A stretch of DNA of 64,000 bases from Gerris lacustris (taxonomy: Eukaryota; Arthropoda; Insecta; Hemiptera; Gerridae), in contig OX578277.1 of assembly GCA_951217055.1 (NCBI GenBank), positions 101,559,511 through 101,623,510 of the forward strand. The letters are read 5' to 3'. The first letter of the stretch is position 1. The number at the start of each line of letters is the position of its first letter. Below the pieces are notes generated by a model, which was given only the letters and a program-made list of their open reading frames with translations, was not told the DNA's origin and did no database searches. This document shows, one piece after another, positions 59,115 through 64,000 of the stretch. Position numbers and translations under genes: made by a program.

Positions 59115-59900
59115 TGCACCTGGGGAGTAAAGTAGGCCATTATTCCCAGAGCGAATGAGTTGGTTCTTGAGGCGAAGCCAAAGGAACCACGGTCCCTAAA
59201 TCCTAAGGCGAAGCCAAGGGAATAACGCTAATTAGCTCCTGAGGCGGAGCTGAGGGAGATAATTATTGAGAGGGGAATTATACCACTTTACTTCCGAGGC
59301 ACATAAAATATTTTATCTCCAGTAGGGAGAAAATATACATTTTCATCCATTGCACAGTTTTTATTTATTATTTTAATAAATAACAATAATTGTTAGCACT
59401 TTTAATTGCAGATATAAGAGATTCAATATTAAAAACAAATAAGAATTGCAATTAAACTCAAATTGAAGGTTATTTAGATGTAGGTTTTAACAATGATAAA
59501 CAAGGTCGAAAAAACAGTGTCGCCAACCTGATTTTTACAACCTCACTACATTAGCCATTCATTCTCTACTATTTATAAAATAATTAAGTTGGCAATCCTT
59601 CTTTTTTTTCTCCCTAGTTTTACTTTTTCTCCCTATTTTTTTGAGTTCAGGGAAGAAAAGACTTACTTTAGTCCCTCTAAACCAAGGATCTTATAAAATA
59701 GGGATTGAGCACTAGGAGAAAAAAAAGCACGCACATTGGTAGTTTGATGTAGATTTTTTCCAAGTTCTTGGCGACACTTCTAAACCCAGGAGATATGCTT
59801 AGTACTCAATCCCTATTTTAAAAGATCCTTGCTCTAAACTAATCCAAAATCATTACTTTTTCTCCCTACTGGAAATAAAATATATTTAAGCAGGTGTTAA
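59115..59900. repeat. Dispersed repeat shared with 32310-32830
   Basis: GGGAGTAAAGTAGGCCATTA, the GAGGCGAAGCC words and TTTTATCTCCAGTAGGGAGA recur. It lies in the intron of the transposase relic and itself contains the 59683-59831 element. Confidence 0.65.
59683..59831. mobile_element. 149-bp MITE, 8-bp duplication CTCTAAAC
   Basis: CAAGGATCTTATAAAATAGG ... and inverse ends, flanked by exact CTCTAAAC at 59675-59682 and 59832-59839. The 8-bp duplication fits hAT, and also Merlin, elements. An interrupted copy is at 53349. Confidence 0.93.
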
Positions 59901-60279
59901 ATGATTTTGTTTTCCAGGTGGCAGAGCAATGGTATTTTGGTGACATCAAAAAAAGAATTGGAAGGGCCTTCAAAACTCCGGTCCAGCGAAGGGATGCAGA
60001 CACCCTTCTATCTGTGCTGAGAGAACATGTTATGCCAGGTTCCACTACAATATCTGATGGATGGGCTGCCTATGGTTGGATTCAAAATTTGCCAGGTAAG
60101 AACCACAAGATAATATTAATTACTCCGAGAAATTTTCTTATGACAAAGGGTGCATTTCGTTGTTAACCATTCGGAAAATTTTCTGTCATTTATTCATTCG
60201 GCAGAAATTCAAACAGCGACACAAGAGTTGTGCCCGAGGTTCTTATTAAATCCCATAAAAGTTTTTGGAACTAGTAAGA

Positions 60280-62918
60280 CATTCTGCATTACAGAACCAT
60301 TCCTGTCCTTTTTCATCAAGGGCATCAATAATTTATATGAATCTCTACCTTCTGTAGGACCATTTAGGTACTTATTAATCCAGAAGACCTGCGACTATAT
60401 GATCCAGTGTGTTCTTTGAGTATCAGAGTTGAGTTGATTCAGCCTCGTTTGCTACAAACAATTCTATATTATTCTATATTACTTGTAAATGAACAAAAAT
60501 ATAAAATTTTAAATAACTTACCTTCATACTTGTTTTAACTGAGTAAATAATTAAATTATTGCTTTGTAGCTTGTCTCCTGGTAAATTGATTGACCACCCT
60601 AATATCTTGTATTACTATATCTTTAATATGATTTAATTTGAAAATAAAAAGTATTATTTGTAATATTATAATATGTAATTGAAATATGTAAGGTGTAATT
60701 AATATAAAATGATAAGAATCTAATATTTAATTTTATTCTTAATAATTATTATTATCATAAAATAATCTAATGTATTTTATACAACATTAACAGTAAAAAT
60801 ACTGTCTCACTACTATCTACAATATTTTAGGGAAATATCTTATGAATCTGAAATACTATTGGAATTATTAATTTAACAAAATACTGATTTAATTTATTAT
60901 TTAGAGTTTTTCCTTTAAATTTGTTGGTTTAAGGTAAAATGTAATTGAATATTGAATTAGACTCCATTAGATGATTACAAGTTAAAGGTTTGAAATTAAA
61001 TATTCTGTAGGTGTATTTTGTAAATGAGTTTGTTTTTTTAAATATAGCAATTGTTATATTGGTTTGACAATTTCCTTGATTATTGTAATTTCAAAAATCA
61101 TATCATTATTATTTTATTTATTTTTTTGTGGTTTTTGTCCTGTTCGACAGCTTAGGTCATTACCATTATTATTATTATTTTTTTTTACAATCGTTGTTTG
61201 AACCAAAATTGAGCACAAGGGCTTGAGTTTAAGACCTAACACTACTTAAGGTGGATTCATAGCGCTTTTTTGCGTGCATTTGGGCTATACAGATAAAAAT
61301 ATATTCATGAAGCCAGGGACAGAGTGTTTTCCCCCACCTTTCCTTCCTTGAGTACTTCCTTGAGGTTATAAACCAAGCCAAATTTATTATTAAAATATAA
61401 TACTAACTTTCTTAAAGGCTGGTTGTAAAATGAAGAACTAGTGTGTATTTAATATTTACTATGTAAATGGATGACTCAAAGAATGAAATAAAATATACAA
61501 ACAAAAGGGAAGAGGACGGGAAAGCTTCTTTCAGGTTAGCTTTGATATGAGAAAGTTGGTTTCGAACCAACTTTTCTCACATCACGATTTGACAGCCTAT
61601 AGATTATTCTGATACCCGTATAAGATATAGGTTGTGGACCCGCCTTAAAGGTGGTCTTTAAGCAAGCTCAGTGCCCCTCTCTTACTTTCTAAAATGATTA
61701 TTCCCTTCTCTCATTCTAGGCAGGAGATATTTGTCACTTCATATCCATATGATTCGATCATAATTGAAAAACATTTCTTTTCTTCCTGTTATTCAAACCA
61801 TTTGTTTTTTCCTTGATTTTTCCTAGAATTTTTCCTTGATGGCTTAATTTAATAGGAAAATTTAGAGTGGTTTAAAAATCAAAATCATAATGTTAAGCTG
61901 GGTTAACTCCAATTAAAATTTGTGTTGTGCGAGCTGTGTGTATTGAATGTGGTGTATGGGCAAAGCAGTGTAGACGCTTTGACTCACAATTCACAACCAA
62001 ATATTTACCCTGTGCAACATACTCATGAACCAGCCAATGTCAGTTTTCTCATGAACATCATTGACATTTTTTTTGGCACATAGGATTTGAGTGTGGACAT
62101 GAACATGGTGTATTTTGTGTTTAAAGTTTAAATATATTATTTTAGTTTCAAGAGATCATTCTAACACACAGACTTAGCAGGGGCAGACACTATGTACAAC
62201 ACAAATATTTATTGACTGTGTGTGATAATTTTGTGTCGTAAATATCACAAATTCAACACACACACAAATTTTTATCAGCTTGAATAAATATTCTTATAAA
62301 CCATCGTCTTAAAACATGGAAAATATTCTAGGGACCCCCATATTCCAGCTAAGAACTCCGCCCCTCCGGGATGAGGGTTTGTAGTCCCTTATTCCCACCA
62401 CTCTTCCTAATTGATATTACATCTGGATTTATCCTTATTATGCCAACAACATTTCAAAGAAGTTTTATTCTGCCTATTCAGCTTCTTTTTATTGTTCAAT
62501 ATCTATGTCACAAAAGTTTCTCTTTGTGTTCAAGTGTTACCTACATGATTACATTTATAGTTTCTTTATAAATATAATCTAAAATTATCCTTTTATACAA
62601 CTAATATATACAAATTAATTTCTAAATACACTCAGAATGTAAGCTATATTTAATAAATATTGTATTTAGGCTTTAGTCCCATTTAAAAACAAATATTATT
62701 TCATTTATGAATATTATATATTATATTATATTCCACTTATTATTAAGATTTCAGAATAGAATTATTCTGACTTTGGTTTTTTTTTGGAATTACAGAGAAG
62801 GGATTTTTAACTCTTATTAATTAATCATTATCAGTTAATTAATGAACAAATCATATTTATGAAAATAAATTTTATTTAACCAAAATGTTCGTATTAATTA
62901 CAATATAAATGTTAAAAT
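60280..62918. other. AT-rich intergenic stretch
   Basis: No coding or RNA gene that I can support. 61495-61690 is a dispersed repeat shared with 31540-31700 (AGGTTAGCTTTGA, CCTATAGATTATTCTGA). It is otherwise featureless. Confidence 0.5.
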
Positions 62919-63023
62919 CTATGTAGATGAGGTCATGTTGGAGTCTGGAGGTGAGAACCTTTTGTCACCGGGGCCAGAAAACTGTATTAGTACAATCAAA
63001 TAGGTAATAGCATTAGAGGCAAA
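62919..63023 (-). CDS. Gustatory receptor E, terminal exon
   Basis: Acceptor TTTTCAG, then FASNAITYLIVLIQFSGPGD and KRFSPPDSNMTSST, TAG. Confidence 0.94.
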   Translation of the reverse strand, partial: FASNAITYLIVLIQFSGPGDKRFSPPDSNMTSST

Positions 63024-63798
63024 CTGAAAATAAAAAAACAAACACAAACAAACTTATAATTTAAATTGATATAATTATACTACTATAAATAATGTTCTAT
63101 TATTTATTTAGTTTAAACTTATCACATAATATTGAATTTTTTAGTTTATAATATTTGATTACTAACGGAAGTTATTAGACTTTTATCCAATGTTATAAAA
63201 TCTGCTACTTTAATAATGGGAGGTGTCAGTTGCAAGCACTGAAGCAAATATTCTACCTGGAAAAGACATTTTTTTTTTAAATTTTAGCATTTCAATAAAA
63301 ATATATTAAAAGAGCATTATATAGATAAAAATATATTAGAAGATCATTATATAGATAAAATATTTGATTTTTAGGTAGTATTCTTACTATGGAAAGATTA
63401 CATTTTAATTTAAATTAAATTATAATTATCATTAACTACGGGAGACATACAGAGAAAAATAGACCCCAGCATTGGGACTTGAATCTATTGGCTTGCTAGA
63501 CTTGTAGAAAAGATTGAAAGCTTGGATTGGGGACCTGGTATCGGTAAAGACAGAGAAAATCATTCTCCAGTATAACTCAGTTGGTTAGAACGCCTGCAAC
63601 GGATATATAGGAGGCCCGTGTTTCAAGTCCCGGTGCTGGGGTATATTTTTCTCTGTATGTCTCCTGTAGTTAATGATAATTATAATTTGATTTTAACTAA
63701 AATAGATAAAATATTAATAAATTTACCTCCTTATACTGCCGTGTACTAAGGTGTGATAGATCCTGAGATAATAAACAAGTTGCAAACATTGATCCGAT
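62919..63798 (-). CDS. Gustatory receptor E (7tm_7), last three exons
   Basis: The 3' end of a second gustatory receptor, tandem paralogue of gene D. Exons 63798-63727, 63256-63167 and 63023-62919 have the same phases as the last three of D; the first two are also identical in length (72 and 90 nt), and the terminal exon is 105 against 111 nt. Sequence: IGSMFATCLLSQDLSHL, CLQLTPPIIKVADFITLDKS, then FASNAITYLIVLIQF with the TYLIVLIQF signature, a polar tail SPPDSNMTSST and TAG. The 5' exons lie beyond the right edge. A tRNA-like fold-back element (63370-63705) sits between the first two exons. Confidence 0.92.
63167..63256 (-). CDS. Gustatory receptor E, second-last exon
   Basis: Acceptor TTCCAG, then VEYLLQCLQLTPPIIKVADF and ITLDKSLITS, donor GTTAGT. 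30 codons. Confidence 0.92.
63370..63705. mobile_element. Full fold-back element with tRNA-like arms
   Basis: The arms 63372-63480 and about 63600-63695 are inverse (AACTACGGGAGACATACAGA ... CCCCAGCATTGGGACTTGAA). Next to the right arm lies a plus-strand tRNA-like segment (63573-63645) with A-box-like AACTCAGTTGGTTAGAACG and B-box-like GTGTTTCAAGTCCC. The left arm carries only the B-box-side part. Confidence 0.8.
63727..63798 (-). CDS. Gustatory receptor E, third-last exon
   Basis: Acceptor TTTTCAG, then IGSMFATCLLSQDLSHLSTR and QYKE, donor GTAAAT. 24 codons. Confidence 0.92.
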
Positions 63799-64000
63799 CT
63801 GAAAATTATATTATAATAAATATTAAATGAAGAAAACTTCTAAGCAGAAATCATCGGTTATAAAAATCATGTGTCGTCCATCAAGATGAACAAAATCTTA
63901 GAAGAAGTTATGGTTTATAATTTATTTAGTTTTTATGTTGTTTATTTTTTTCTTCTTTAAGTCATGATTGACACAATAGCTGGTCATCACAGGGTGTAAT

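Larger units (their letters stand above)
57476..60275 (+). pseudogene. IS1016/Merlin-type (ISXO2-like) transposase relic
   Basis: Exon-like pieces on the plus strand match the ISXO2-like DDE transposase domain. A possible Cys-rich start MDLHWCVQCG (57476) is followed by a frameshift. A degenerate SLWRWECPT piece (about 58570) precedes DVCAVHFKRKGIKLGGPGLI, then IEIDETVITKKKYNRGK (58949-59065, first catalytic Asp in EIDE). Next come AEQWYFGDIKKRIGRAF and ADTLLSVLREHVMPGSTTISD (59919-60095, second Asp), and VVNHSENFLSF ... IQTATQE (60153-60230, out of frame). GT-AG sites flank the middle pieces with matching phase, so the ancestor had introns. Frameshifts and stops make this copy non-functional. 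It could also be a relic of a domesticated host gene. Confidence 0.8.

Noticed and set aside
60150..60419. 89-codon plus frame treated as a separate gene
   Set aside because: Only its first third matches the transposase (VVNHSENF); it is a shifted-frame piece of the Merlin-type relic.

Overview
This is a eukaryotic, very AT-rich and repeat-rich window. I read it as an insect genome, because it carries insect-type odorant receptors (7tm_6) and gustatory receptors (7tm_7) with GT-AG introns. The order cannot be fixed from the sequence. The odorant-receptor C-termini (AAYSYFNMM) and the abundance of IS1016/Merlin-like remnants would suit a hemipteroid insect, but that is a guess. No functional bacterial-type genes, rRNA, CRISPR array or functional tRNA were found.

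All host genes I can support lie on the minus strand and form a chemoreceptor cluster. From left to right they are: (C) an odorant receptor whose 3' exons lie off the left edge (969-5386); (A) a complete seven-exon odorant receptor of 382 aa (11469-25160); (B) its complete seven-exon tandem paralogue of 381 aa (31319-41737); (D) a gustatory receptor with seven located exons, 437 aa, first coding exon not found (44966-50812); and (E) the last three exons of a tandem paralogue of D (62919-63798) that continues past the right edge. Every exon was rebuilt from its own splice sites and reading phase. A and B share all intron positions and phases.

Nearly everything else is mobile DNA, largely in the introns. 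I could bound several elements by exact or near-exact target-site duplications: six hAT-type elements, a mariner-type element with a hAT nested inside it, a TTAA-flanked piggyBac-type element, and a 149-bp element with an 8-bp duplication. Other elements include a 5'-truncated LINE with a poly(A) tail inserted in a large inverted-repeat element, a Penelope-like reverse-transcriptase relic, a Harbinger-like inverted-repeat element with a TATA/Inr promoter, and an intron-containing IS1016/Merlin (ISXO2-like) transposase relic. There are also several fold-back elements, including a family whose arms contain tRNA-like segments. Tandem arrays include 11 x 51 bp, 7 x 53 bp, and (TA)n up to about 268 bp.

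The most unusual signal is a small structured module scattered through the window on both strands. It has the form CTGANGA, one extra base, a covarying hairpin, GAAA, a 2-bp helix, then UH. This matches a minimal hammerhead ribozyme apart from the extra base before stem II. A second notable structure is a near-perfect 214-bp-arm palindrome just upstream of receptor gene A.
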